Shown in pieces: positions 42,721 to 53,250 of a stretch of DNA of 64,000 nucleotides. The DNA lies in the NCBI GenBank assembly GCA_008828725.1, contig MEHQ01000236.1, positions 186,324-250,323 of the forward strand, in the 5' to 3' direction. Each line of letters opens with the position of its first letter. Within the stretch, counting starts at the first letter, position 1. Source of the stretch: Saccharina japonica. Its lineage: Eukaryota > Sar > Phaeophyceae > Laminariales > Laminariaceae. The notes under the pieces are model-generated. The model saw only the letters and a list, made by a program, of their open reading frames with translations. It did no database searches and was not told where the DNA came from. A program made the translations under genes and the position numbers.

Positions 42721-45700
42721 CAGCAACCCCGTGTTGTAGTGGAACCCTGCCTTTTCAAAGCCGCCTATACATCGGGGAAGCAAGGCTTTTCTTTGTTCAG
42801 CGTGGTTGTACAAATTGAGCGACATCTCTCTGACCTGACGTCGTTTACAGGACTTTGCTCCGGAAGGAAAACACGTTTTCCGCACCAGCCCGCAGTTAAC
42901 AAACACCCTCCTTGTAAAGACCCGCCCACCAGCAATTTACGCGCTGCTGCCGCCCTTCGATGGGCGAGAGGCGTAGCGCTCAAGAGACGCGACTGTTTCC
43001 GTACGGTTGCCCCGTGTGATTGTAACTTGACGTTCAGCAATTTTTTCAAAACAGAAGAACAGCCGCCAGCACAACGACGTATATATGTATTTTGCATCCT
43101 ATCTTCTCCATTCAGCCATCCCCGTACTGTCCTATCCTCTCTCCGCCTACTCCCAGGATTCGTTCTACCGCCGCTTCAAGGGCTCGCCCTTCCCGGAAGC
43201 CATCGAGGCTAATGGCTCAGAGCTGGCCGCCGTGACTCAAAAGGTAACACCTGATATACAAATACGACAACCACTGCTGTAGCACCGCTGGTGTGTAATG
43301 CATATTTTACGCTGCTCTTGTGGCTCTGCAGCACTGCACTCTGGCATTTTTTCCTCGCGTCTCGTTTTTGCTCGCCCGGGCGGTCAGCTTGTGTATATCA
43401 GCAATGATGCTCGATGTGATTCACCCCGCAAACCTTTGTATGATTGTTACGAGTAGCTGTCCAAACCAGGGCGCCCTCGTTTCTCTCTTGCATCCATCCA
43501 ACCCTGCATTTTTTTGTCCACGAAAAACAGGAGGATGACATCAGGAGGAGGACCTCGGCAGCGGGAATCAATGCCGACGCCGCGTCGACCGGCTTGGGGG
43601 TTAGCAACCTCGGTGCGGCAGGGGGGGGGGACGAGGCGACGCAGGAGCTGGCGGCCGCCGTGGAGTCGCTCCCGAAGCTGCTCGAGCAGAAAAAGGGGCT
43701 GGAAATGCACACTAACATTCTCAAGGTGAGATCATGAATGCTTCAAGCTAAGCCGTGGAGGGACTGAATACGCAGGCCTGGGGTGCACGCGCATGTCGCA
43801 CGTCATGTGCTGTGGTATGGACTGCCTCGGGGAGTTTACCCCAAATTGCACCCATTGATACGTTGCCGATATGCCACTGCCGACTCTGTGGGATACAGCT
43901 ACAGCAGTACGTAGTAGTGCGCGATATTCGAGCAGGACGAGAGGGGGCCAAGGGCGGAATTTCAGACGCAAGGCCGTATGGCAAGTGTTGCCAATCACAT
44001 TTATTCGTGACTTAGTAATTGGCGCTTGTGTTCTCTTCGTTTCAGGCCATCATGGACGACGTGGCGGCGCGTGAAATACCGGTGTACTTCGAAGTCGAGG
44101 AGGAGATAATATCTGCGGGTGCTAAGGTGACAAAAAACGATGTTCTCGGTTGCACTGCCCGCTCTCCATCTTGTCTCGTGCCTGCCTTTGTTTCCTTGCT
44201 CCAAGAGGTTTGCATTGCCCACTCAATCGTGACCAGCCTTGTGTTTTCTCGGTATTTTGGTTTGCTGTTGAGCGGTACCATCGCTGTGATTTTTTATTTC
44301 TTCAGAAAAATGGACGCGTCGCTGTTTGCGGATACGTTCCACACGTGGATACGTTCCACACGTTTTTGAACACCCAAGGAATCTAACGACGGACCGCACG
44401 GGACGGCTTTCACTTTGATAATAATTACTCCTCGCTCCGTCGGCACTGCTCTGATGCTTGATGCTTGATGCTCGATGCTTGATGGATGGCGTTCAAGCAA
44501 ACCGTTTTGTGGCCCGTGAAAAGCGACGAGCACAACGACAGGAACGATATCATCAATCGTCTAATAGTAGGAAGAGCATGCAGCGGTATATCCGAGCATC
44601 GTCATGCTGCGCGGGTGTCTTTCATACGTACATAGCTCCTTACGTTGCTCTTCGGAAACACCCCCCTACCTCAGCACCCCCTACATACCTACCTCGCCAC
44701 CTCGGTCTGCTTCGTGTCGCCGATGCCGTAATACCACCATGTCCACAAATATGAGGACCGTTTGGACATCATATAATTTTGATAGAGTATTGATGTGCAC
44801 ACTGTCCATATATATTTAGGGGCAGAGGGGTAGTCGTTGTTTGTGTACTTCGTATGAATCCACTCTTTTGCTCTGAAGTCCCTAAAGAGTTAATGAGCCA
44901 CATCGACCATATTTCAGCTTTTCAACGCGTCATATATATATATATATTTGTTTTGCTGTGCCACTTCTCAAACGGCATTCCCTCCCGCTTTGCCTTTTTT
45001 TTGTGTGTTCAGTGTGTTCAGCGGACCAAAAGCCGAGTGCAGGACCTTCTCCGCAGCGGAAAAGGTTCGGTTCGCGACAAACTCCGACTGCTGGGGGTGT
45101 ACTGCTTGGCGGTCAGACCACCAACGGCTGAGTTGACTGAGCTGGAAGGGCTGCTGAAGCAATCGGCCGCTGATTCGGGGGTGGTCGGGGCGGAGCAGGA
45201 GGCGGAGAGGGGGCTGGGGGCGATAGGTTATCTACGGCAACAGGTGGGTCAAGCAGAAGCGCGAGGTTTCCCATGCAAGTCACGTTCATGTTGACTTTTT
45301 AATGGTGTACTTGTGTACCGGCGATGACGCGTCCATTGCTTCTTTTATTTTGTACGAGTGCCTTCAGTGCCTTCAAGTCCCTTCAGAGCTGAACCCACGC
45401 TTTCGGAGAGACATACCACTTGGCATTAGTGTGGGATCGTTGTTGCGCTATTAGCGAAAGGGATCAAGGGACATTTTCTTTCGAAAACGAGAAAAGGACG
45501 ATTCGTGAACAAAAAATATTTGACACGACGTGGCATTTGTTAAAAGGGAAGGGCTGTGAATAGACCACGGTTAGGTTTTTCGTGTTTTGTCACGTGTTTT
45601 TTTATCAGTAGAGCCTACCACTTATTCCAGAGAAAATGCAATGGTTGATATGACACGCACTAGCTGTGTACAAGACGAAGGGACTATTTAACGCTATTGA

Positions 45701-48517
45701 AAACATTGGTTGATTGGGTCTATCTGATTCGCCTACAGTAGGGTTAGGTAGGTTTATGGTGTAGTTCTGTTGGTCTCGTACACAGGGTATGCTTGTCAAC
45801 CGTTTTCTCGATTCGGTGGTAAGCTGCTCTCTGTCTCGTCGCAGCTCGCGACATCAAGTTTTCTTGATTTTTTTCGAAAGTCTTCACTACTCGTGACGCT
45901 TCCGTCACCAGATAACATCACCAGATAACAAGACAACACCATTCGCGAAAAACACCACGTTTTGGTTTTCACGATTCGTGACATGTTTGGTCGTTCGTCA
46001 GAAAAACTACCCTGTATGTATGTATGTATGTATGTATGTATGTATGTATGTATGTATGTATGTATGTATGTATGTATGTATGTATGTATGTATGTATGTA
46101 TGTATCCAACATATACTCAAGAGTGGTTGATTCTCACGGGCGCATGCATGCATTGCATAACCATAATCGCTGGCGCCACGAACAAAAGTTTGTTTCTCCC
46201 TCGCTTGATATTTGGCGTGCCATGGCTCCCTTGATGTTTCCTCAGATATCCTTGCAGCACTTGCCGACCATGCAAGCCGAGGCCGCATCAGGCGCGTCTC
46301 CTCGCACAGGACGGAACCAAATGTTGTCGGGACTATTTGCGGCAGCTCAGACTCAAGCAACCGGGTTGCTCGCGAAGGTACGCCCCTTGGCTGACGAGGT
46401 CTTAGCAGCAACATGAGCAACACGAGCCTTTTTTGCCAACATAGAGATGCACGATACTGCTACTGCTGCAGTCTACCGTACGCTGTGCGCAACGCCCAAG
46501 TCTTTGTCGGTGTCCTCACCGCAGCATGTAGTCTATACCGGTATGCTCCGGCGGCCGACGCTGAAATGTAAAACGAACCGATTGAAAATGTTAACCTTTG
46601 CCGCCCGACGGCGAAATGCAGAAGTCATCTGCAGCTCGCACCGTGGCATCTAAAAGCACCCCCTCCCCCCCCCAAAAAAAAAACACGCTGGAAACCGCGC
46701 AAGCTAAATTGCTATCACCTTTTGTGCCGCCTTATTCGCCACCCAGGCTGCCGCTACCGCGGGCCAGCTGCTCTCACGGGCCAACAACGCCCACGTCACT
46801 AGAGTGGTCGAAAGGTAAGCCCCGGCTATGTTCATCTACCACGCCCGTTGCAAATGCGCTTGGCCCGAATACAGCGCTGCGAAGATGATGTCTTGGTATC
46901 CCACAAAGATGTGCCTCTCACGTTGCGATGACAAACTCCTCCGACTTTGTTACATCCGAGCCCAAGGAACCGCGATTGCCAGTGACCTTGTTGTGTTGAA
47001 CGCGCAACGAAGTTTTCAGGAGGAAACTGGAGGACGTTCTCGGTATAGTTGTTGCACTTTAACGTGCCCCCGCTCAACAAGTGTCTTGGGTGCTACTGTG
47101 GGGAGTAGGTACGCTGTAGTTGTCATGTTGTCATGCATGCACCCTCATTTCCGTCATGACACCGCTGCGTTTTATACTTTTGGGCACGTAGCAACCTCAC
47201 ATATACAGTCTGGCGTCGTTTTTTTGCAAGGACTTAGGAAAGTTACCGTCATATCTGCTGTGCCGTTGTATTTTACCGACCCTGTGCTATTGGAGCAGGC
47301 AGCATGCTCGGCAATCATACAACTGTACCATTTTATTTTTCCGCATCGTTCTTATCTGAACACTGAACAGTCTACTCGACAACGGAGAGGAGGACGAAGC
47401 GTACCTATACCTCGACCCCAAGCTCAGGGAACGCGCTGACCCAGCTGCGGCTCGAGCAAGGGGGCCGCCCCGAGAGGTCATCGTCTTCATGATCGGAGGG
47501 GGCTGCTACTCGGAGTACCAAAACTTGCAGGTGCGAACGACGAAATATCCCTCGAGAATTGGAGAAAGATACTGGCATGATAGACCTGGGGCTGGGTGCG
47601 TGTGGCTTTTGTTCGCGGTATGGTTGGCAAAACCAACATCACAGCAGTTTCTTGTTAAAAACACGGTGCTTGCATTCATTAGTTGATTGCTGGAGATTTG
47701 TTTAGCCTTTGGACCTCTGTCGAATGATAAATGGAACTTTTGGTTTTTGTTTTGTGGATCTGAAATCTTGTGTGTCACAATTAAGAAATTGGGTACCTAC
47801 TGTTGTTCGATTTCAACCGCTTTTACCCTTTCGCACCTCAGGCAGATCACGATTTACGGTAGGTCATCTACAGATAGATCATAATCTAGATGATCTAGTT
47901 CCTCACCTGCCGTTGTGAGAGGTTTGTGCAGGATCTGCATGCTAATAGTACAGATCCAACCCAGGAAACGTGCGATAGATCATGCGGATTATACCGGTCC
48001 CACCCGGCAACATGAGCTAGATCATACATATCATACAGATCATACAGACAATTCAGATCATACAGAGCATACACATCAGGGATCTATCTTCCCTGAAACA
48101 TTTTGATCATTAAGTGGGAATGGTCTATCTCATCCGTCCGAGGTGTGACTTCTTTTTCCCCTGCGAAAATGATCCAACTCGAGATCGAAGTCATTTGCCT
48201 AGACCTAAAACTTGGGTGCAGGTATTGCCCGCGTCAAGGATGCCTTTCAAGGCTTCCAGTATGTAATCGTGCTTCCCAGAAAGAGTCACAGAGTACCCCT
48301 CAAGCGTGTTTCAAGGCGAGCCCGCAATTTTTACGCGCTTGTGGTGTGGGACCGCTTGTGCTCACTCTCCCTCGTTATGCATGCATCCGTCTCACAGGAT
48401 TTCGCTCAGAGGCGGTCGCAGAGCGCTCCCCTCAGTGTCACCTACGGGAGCACGGAGCTGGTCAATGCGGAGGGCTTCTTTGAGCAGCTCATGGACCTTG
48501 GCCAAAAGCAGGGATAA
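38285..48517 (+). CDS. SLY1: SLY1/SCFD1, Sec1/Munc18-family vesicle fusion protein
   Basis: Fifteen exons: 38285-38396, 38921-39057, 40001-40110, 40541-40748, 41297-41422, 41881-42008, 42463-42583, 43157-43243, 43531-43725, 44046-44126, 45022-45243, 46246-46377, 46747-46814, 47371-47530, 48398-48517. Every junction is GT-AG and phase-consistent, giving 668 aa; family members are about 640. SM proteins of this type bind syntaxin-5-class SNAREs and drive ER-Golgi fusion in the cytosol. Hallmarks include WKVLVYDKPCRNIIS (about 50), AIPDVPAIYFCRPTAENM (about 90), IFDQNLEFVSLEH, FQRPLVVVMHRGMDLVSAL, STYQALVDDVLD, FKGSPFPEAIE, LPKLLEQKKGLEMHTNI, REVIVFMIGGGCYSEYQNL and the C-terminal VTYGSTELVNAEGFFEQL. 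The ATG chosen leaves a typical short N-terminus before LKDKQRQAVLKLL. Introns contain a CAG/GCA run and a TATG microsatellite. Confidence 0.97.
42674..42727. repeat. GCA/CAG trinucleotide microsatellite
   Basis: About 17 CAG/GCA units with single TAG and GAG interruptions, in SLY1 intron 7. Confidence 0.9.
46013..46105. repeat. TATG tetranucleotide microsatellite
   Basis: About 23 uninterrupted TATG units in SLY1 intron 11. It yields open frames on both strands that are not genes. Confidence 0.97.
47860..48080. repeat. GATC-rich stretch and ATCATACAG minisatellite
   Basis: AGATAGATCATAATCTAGAT (47,872) and a short run of ATCATACAG-type 9-mers (48,022-48,075), the complement of the 9-bp unit at 1,455. 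In SLY1 intron 14. Confidence 0.75.
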
Positions 48518-49197
48518 TACACCAATGCGTTGCGAGTTGATTGAAGGTTCATTGCCTGGGACCGGGGTGGATCGTTCGGCGTGCTTGCGATCCAGAGCGC
48601 GGGTTTATTATCAGATATTTCACCTTGATGCACAAGACTGGTGTCGCGACTGCTGGTCAGTCTACGCGATAGGACAGGCCGGCACTACGAGTATAATAGT
48701 GTTGTACGAGGTAGCGTGTGATGTTGCAGTTGCAGTCAAACTGGTTGTGTCCTTGTGTCGCTTGTACAGTACCTGGTAGGTTTCAAGAGCAGTCGCTCAA
48801 GGGTTTTCGCAGTGGTACAGGGCATCTATTTTACGGTGGTATCATACGACCCGCTTCGTATGCGTATTATTTTGCAGTAGGTCTGCTGCTGAGCTGAGCG
48901 CTAACCTCGTGGAACGCTGAGCTCTCCGCCAAGATGATGTTAATGGACGCCGTCAAGGCTTGCTCGGTGTTTTAACCTATTCTCGCACGTAAGGAAGAAG
49001 GCTCTGACCAACGGCAGTTGAACAACTACAACAATTGACGCGACAATAACAAAATTACTGAATAACGTCGTCATGTTTTGGCATGGCCTTCGCTGGCCAC
49101 TACTGGCTATCTACCTGGTATTTACAGTACTAACGGGACCATATTTCTTATACGGAAACCCCTCCATCTATTATACAAGGCGACCAACGCGATCGTT
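48518..49197. other. Downstream flank of SLY1
   Basis: No gene recognised. It probably contains the SLY1 3-prime UTR. TACAGTACCTGGTAGG at 48,766 is one of the many scattered TACCTGGTA motifs. Confidence 0.4.
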
Positions 49198-49599
49198 TCA
49201 TCCGGTCAGGAACCGTCTGCGGTTTACAGGCGAGGGGTGATGGTCTTGTCCCGTCTGTGACTGCAACGTACGCAGAATTTGGAAGAAGGATTGCATCAAC
49301 ACATTTGTTAGGGAGGGGGGCAGCGCGGCGACCGATTTGGAGGCGATGCGCTGTCGACGGTTATCCGCGATGGTATTCATAATAGAAGCCGTGAAACCAT
49401 GGGCGCAGCCTTTGACAACATCACGACACTCTAGTAATAATACTCGCAGTAGTATACCATCCAGTAGTTCGTTGCTAAAAATAGTTGGTTGCTGCGGTCG
49501 CAGAATAGATGCAGGCGGTGCAAGACCTGGGGGGTCGATCGGGGATTGGGCGGGCATTGAGGGTTTCATCGGAGGAGGGTGTGCCCTCTTCCCTTCCAT
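49198..49599 (-). CDS. Hypothetical protein, 133 aa or first exon
   Basis: From ATG 49,599 (minus) the frame begins MEGKRAHPPPMKPSMPAQ, is Pro-rich to about residue 38, then becomes amphipathic (ELLDGILLRVLLLECRDVVK, KGCAHGFTASIMNTIADNRR). A strong donor (ATTCTGC|GTACGT) lies near residue 112, so the true exon may end there and the gene continue at lower coordinates. No family recognised. The helical, Leu-rich composition makes real coding plausible. Confidence 0.45.
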   Translation of the reverse strand: MEGKRAHPPPMKPSMPAQSPIDPPGLAPPASILRPQQPTIFSNELLDGILLRVLLLECRDVVKGCAHGFTASIMNTIADNRRQRIASKSVAALPPSLTNVLMQSFFQILRTLQSQTGQDHHPSPVNRRRFLTG

Positions 49600-49632
49600 G
49601 TAACCCTTACTCGTACATACTATTAATAGCAT

Positions 49633-50310
49633 TGCTGACTATATATATGCCGCAGGCAGTGGGAGAGGCAAACTTACGCGTATAAAGAGCTACCGCAAGT
49701 TTTACCTCCGACTTTCTCGGTAACGGACTCTCAGAATGCAATGACCGCATTGCTCATCGTTCCTTCCTGGGGGTATTTTCTAAGCGAGTGATTTTTACGG
49801 GTTGTTGTTGTTGTCTTCACATTAAAAACCGTGCCGGTCTCTCTATCCAGTACCTCCATCTGTCCGTACTAATCCAACACTCAACACTTGACAGTCGATT
49901 CCCGTGGTCACAGGCTAAGTTACCCAAAAAAGGTATACTGAAATAACAGTGGAACCCGAAGGGTCCGCAAAGCGATCAAAGTCAGTAAAAAACAGATAGT
50001 CTGGAGCCCTCCGCTCCCCTCTACACGGTATGTGAAGGTAAAAATAAAACTGGAAAAATGGCCAACATCACCAATCGGGGTTATACGGTTATACGCCCCC
50101 TGATTCTATATTGGTGCCCCTATAATGCCGGGGTGTTCCGTGCGGGGTTCACGCCGGTCAGGCAAACAAATCGAGTCCTCCTGCACAGAGATATTTCCCT
50201 TTTTTTCTTTTTATGGGATAAAGGAGGATCGGTCCACGGACCTCACTCTTCAGAATACCACGCCCTGCCGACGACGCCATTGTAGGGAAAAGTAGAGTTC
50301 CACCGCAATT
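49633..50310. other. Spacer before the P4H duplication arm
   Basis: No supported feature. GTTGTTGTTGTTGTC at 49,801 is a short run. Confidence 0.35.
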
Positions 50311-53250
50311 CGATCGATGGAGTTGCACTATTTTTGAAGGCGGTAGGTCCCAGGGCGTGCTTACCCTGCACAACACGGCTCATGTTGCAGTTTTTACTCT
50401 GTGTGACGTTGGCTCGGTGCGAGAAGGTCGGTGCGCGGTAGAGGGTGGGAGTGATACGACAATGCACTTGAATATGCGGTGTATTATTTTCGTTTGCATA
50501 GCGCTTGCAACAGGCGCGACAGCGTTTTATCAGAACCATGAAAGGAGCACATGTTTCGCGTTGAACATGGTCGGCTTTGGAAACCAGAGCAATCGACGAC
50601 AGCAAGAATCCACGAAGACAAAGTCACCCCTCAAGCCAGTTGCAGAAAAGCAGCCCACGCTGAAGCCCACTGTGAATGCTGGAGAGCTGCCAGAGGACGC
50701 CTTCTCGCAGTTTCCACCGCTCTCCGCTCAGCAGCAGAGTACACTGCAAAATGCCAAGGACGCTTTGGCATCCGCAGACGGCACGACAGGATTGCCCCCA
50801 GAGGTGAGTACACGCACAGACAGCAGTCACAGAGTTCACGACCCTACTCGTACATATCATCCGTGTTCACAGCAGTCCTACTTGTAAACCTACTTGCACT
50901 TCCTTACTGAGCTATTGTCCCACTCACCCCAACGAAAACTGCGACATATCAGAAGTATACAGCCTTACACACGCACTGCTGTACGAGGTTGGCCGGCGCA
51001 CGATATTGTTGTGAACAATTGGTTGTGAATGGAACCACGTCGGGTGTTGGATGCTGATTCGGGCTACTCGTACGATGGACGAGTATGCTGTTGCATACTG
51101 CTTGAACTGTACCAGGTACTGCTCACGAACGAGTAGTTTACAGCATGAGTTATAGCATTGTGTCTGGTGAAATTTGGTGCACGCCACAGAAACAACGACA
51201 GAACCCCATCAACATGACGCGTACTGTGTGCAGGCTGCACCTGCAATTTTTTTTGTGCAGGATGCTGGTTTTGATGTGAGGCTGGCCTTTTGGGCCGCAT
51301 TTTTTTTTTTTAAACGCCATCAAAACACGCGGCGTAGCCGCGTAGCTGCCCGTGCCGACCTCGTGCTCCCCAAGGGGTTGGGGTTCGGGTTAGTGTTAGG
51401 GGTGTGTCTGGGGTTGGCTTGGTCTGGGTCGACGGGCAAGGATGAAATTGCTACACACAGCCTGCACAAAAACTTTTGCAGGTGCAACCTGCACATAACG
51501 CACGCCCATCAACATGGAGGAACAACGTTTCGTACGTACAGTACACAATCTCAAGGCCGGCGTCCTCCAAGCAACCACCGCTTGTCACCCTAGCGGCTAT
51601 GCTGACGAGCCAAGAAGCTGACGCGTAATGGTCGGTGCTGCGAAATCAGTGCAACTCTACGGCGACCGGAATGTTTTAATGGCCCGGAGGGCTCGTGATA
51701 ATAGAGCAGCTAGGATACGCCTACTGTAATTTTTTACGTAGTGTAGTGCAAGTACTATAATAGGAACTACAGGTACCAGGTACGACCTGATACGCGTATG
51801 TACGGCTGTGCATGTTTGATGTGCAACCCTCGCGCATCTCCGCGCTACGAGTATATACGGCATCGAGGCTGATGTGGTACTCCTGCCCCACTGCTTCGGT
51901 ACGCGCCAGGTTGTCACCCGCGTGCAGGAGAGACAAGGTTTCAAGCTATTTAATGACAAGCTCTTCCCTGGCATCCGTCTTCTCCACGCGGATCCCGTGG
52001 TGTTTGAAGTTGAGGACTTCTTCACGCCTGAAGAGTGCGACGCGTACGTGGCAATGTCCACAGAGAAACAATCGGGCCGACGAAAGGGCGGCTTCAAGTC
52101 CATGGAGCTTCAAAGTGCAACCACAAGCTCCGAGTCGCAATTCCAGCAGCAGCGGACGTCGACGACGTGGTTCCATCACTACGCGTCGGCGCCCGAACTT
52201 TTGGCGAAGGCATCTGCACTGTTGGGAGTGGAAGACAACCGCCAATGGGAGGAACCGCAGACGGTAAGATACCGCCCGGGAGAGAGGTTCAACTGGCATT
52301 TGGACGCGCTTCCTCCCAGCGAGACTGGGGCGAGCAAAGGGGGGCAGAGAACTGCCACTATTTTGGTGAGCCGCGAAAATAACGCAATGCTGTTCCATCT
52401 TTTGGTTTGTCGCTGCGATGCGCGCCGTATTCCACCCTTTTGTCACGAAAAGACACGCGCATGGCATTGGTTTACGTTGACGGTCTTGTGCATATTTTCG
52501 TCTGAGCTCACCCACGCTATCATACTGTTTAATGATGATCAATCTAAGAATCTTTTGCCGTTGCTGGTCGCCCTTGTGTGGTAGGTGTACCTCACCGATA
52601 TGAGCGCCGACGCCGGAGGTGCAACCGCCTTCCGAGACCTGGGACCTCTGCGTGTGCGTCCTAAAAAGGGGAAATGCTTGGTGTTTTTCCCTTCGTTTGG
52701 TGGAGAGGCGGGCAGCCCTTTTGACACTCGTACGCTGCACGCGGGGGAGGTTGTAGGTCAGGGCAACAAGGCCAAGGAGAAGTACATAGCGCAACTCTGG
52801 TGCCACAAGAAGCCGTATCCTCCGTCAGTGCCCGCGGGTTCTTCCCATGAGGCAGCGGAGCAGCCCGTTGCTGATTACATGCGGCGATGGCGAGGGAATG
52901 AGTGATGTTATACACAGAGTTGGCCCTGATTGGTGTATTTCGCGTTAGAGATGTGCAGACAAGGAACGGTCGATGCGCATACTCCAGCCATCATTTATTT
53001 TGTTTCGTATATTACGACGACAATCGGATTAAGACAGACCACGTGCCTCATGACACATGCATCAATACTTATAACCAGCCATACGGGAGCGAAGTGCATC
53101 GCAACATCATGGCGGGGCATGGGGCCTGAACTCTCATCAGCCGCCGTTTCAAAATACATGTCAACCTGATGTTGCCGTAGTCATTATCACCAGAGACACA
53201 ACCTCCCCACCAGCTTCTGAGACGCACGTGCGGTTCCCTGATCATGGCCG
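50311..53250 (+). repeat. Right arm of inverted segmental duplication (intact P4H locus)
   Basis: Homologous in inverse orientation to 14,097-18,930. The right border falls at or within about 20 bp of the MSH2 stop codon (53,242). The left border is near the sequence GATCGATGGAGTTGCACTA. See the left-arm entry for match points. Confidence 0.9.
50462..52905 (+). CDS. Prolyl 4-hydroxylase-like 2OG-Fe(II) oxygenase with plastid-type leader
   Basis: Exons 50462-50803, 51868-52365, 52585-52905, all phase 0, giving 386 aa. It would hydroxylate proline (or a related residue) using 2-oxoglutarate, O2 and Fe(II). Iron ligands are H258 and D260 (in FNWHLDAL) and H332 (in TLHAGE); K342, ten residues on, would bind 2-oxoglutarate. 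The double-stranded beta-helix domain spans about 155-355 (start VFEVEDFFTPEECDAYV). The N-terminus MRCIIFVCIALATGATAFYQ (second Met at 50,474) is a signal peptide with Phe after the cleavage site, suggesting plastid import; residues 40-114 are a low-complexity linker. Acceptor 2 (GGCATCGAG|GCTG) has a poor pyrimidine tract, so the exon 2 start is the least certain boundary. It is tail to tail with MSH2, 336 bp apart. Confidence 0.88.

Noticed and set aside
42849-42976. Extra SLY1 exon after a TTTACAG acceptor (DFAPEGKHVFRTS)
   Set aside because: No donor follows in frame, and exons 7 and 8 join directly in phase with family-like sequence.
46007-46423. ORFs over the TATG run (MYVCMYVC / THTYIHTY)
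   Set aside because: Microsatellite artefact; only the segment 46,246-46,377 is real, as SLY1 exon 12.
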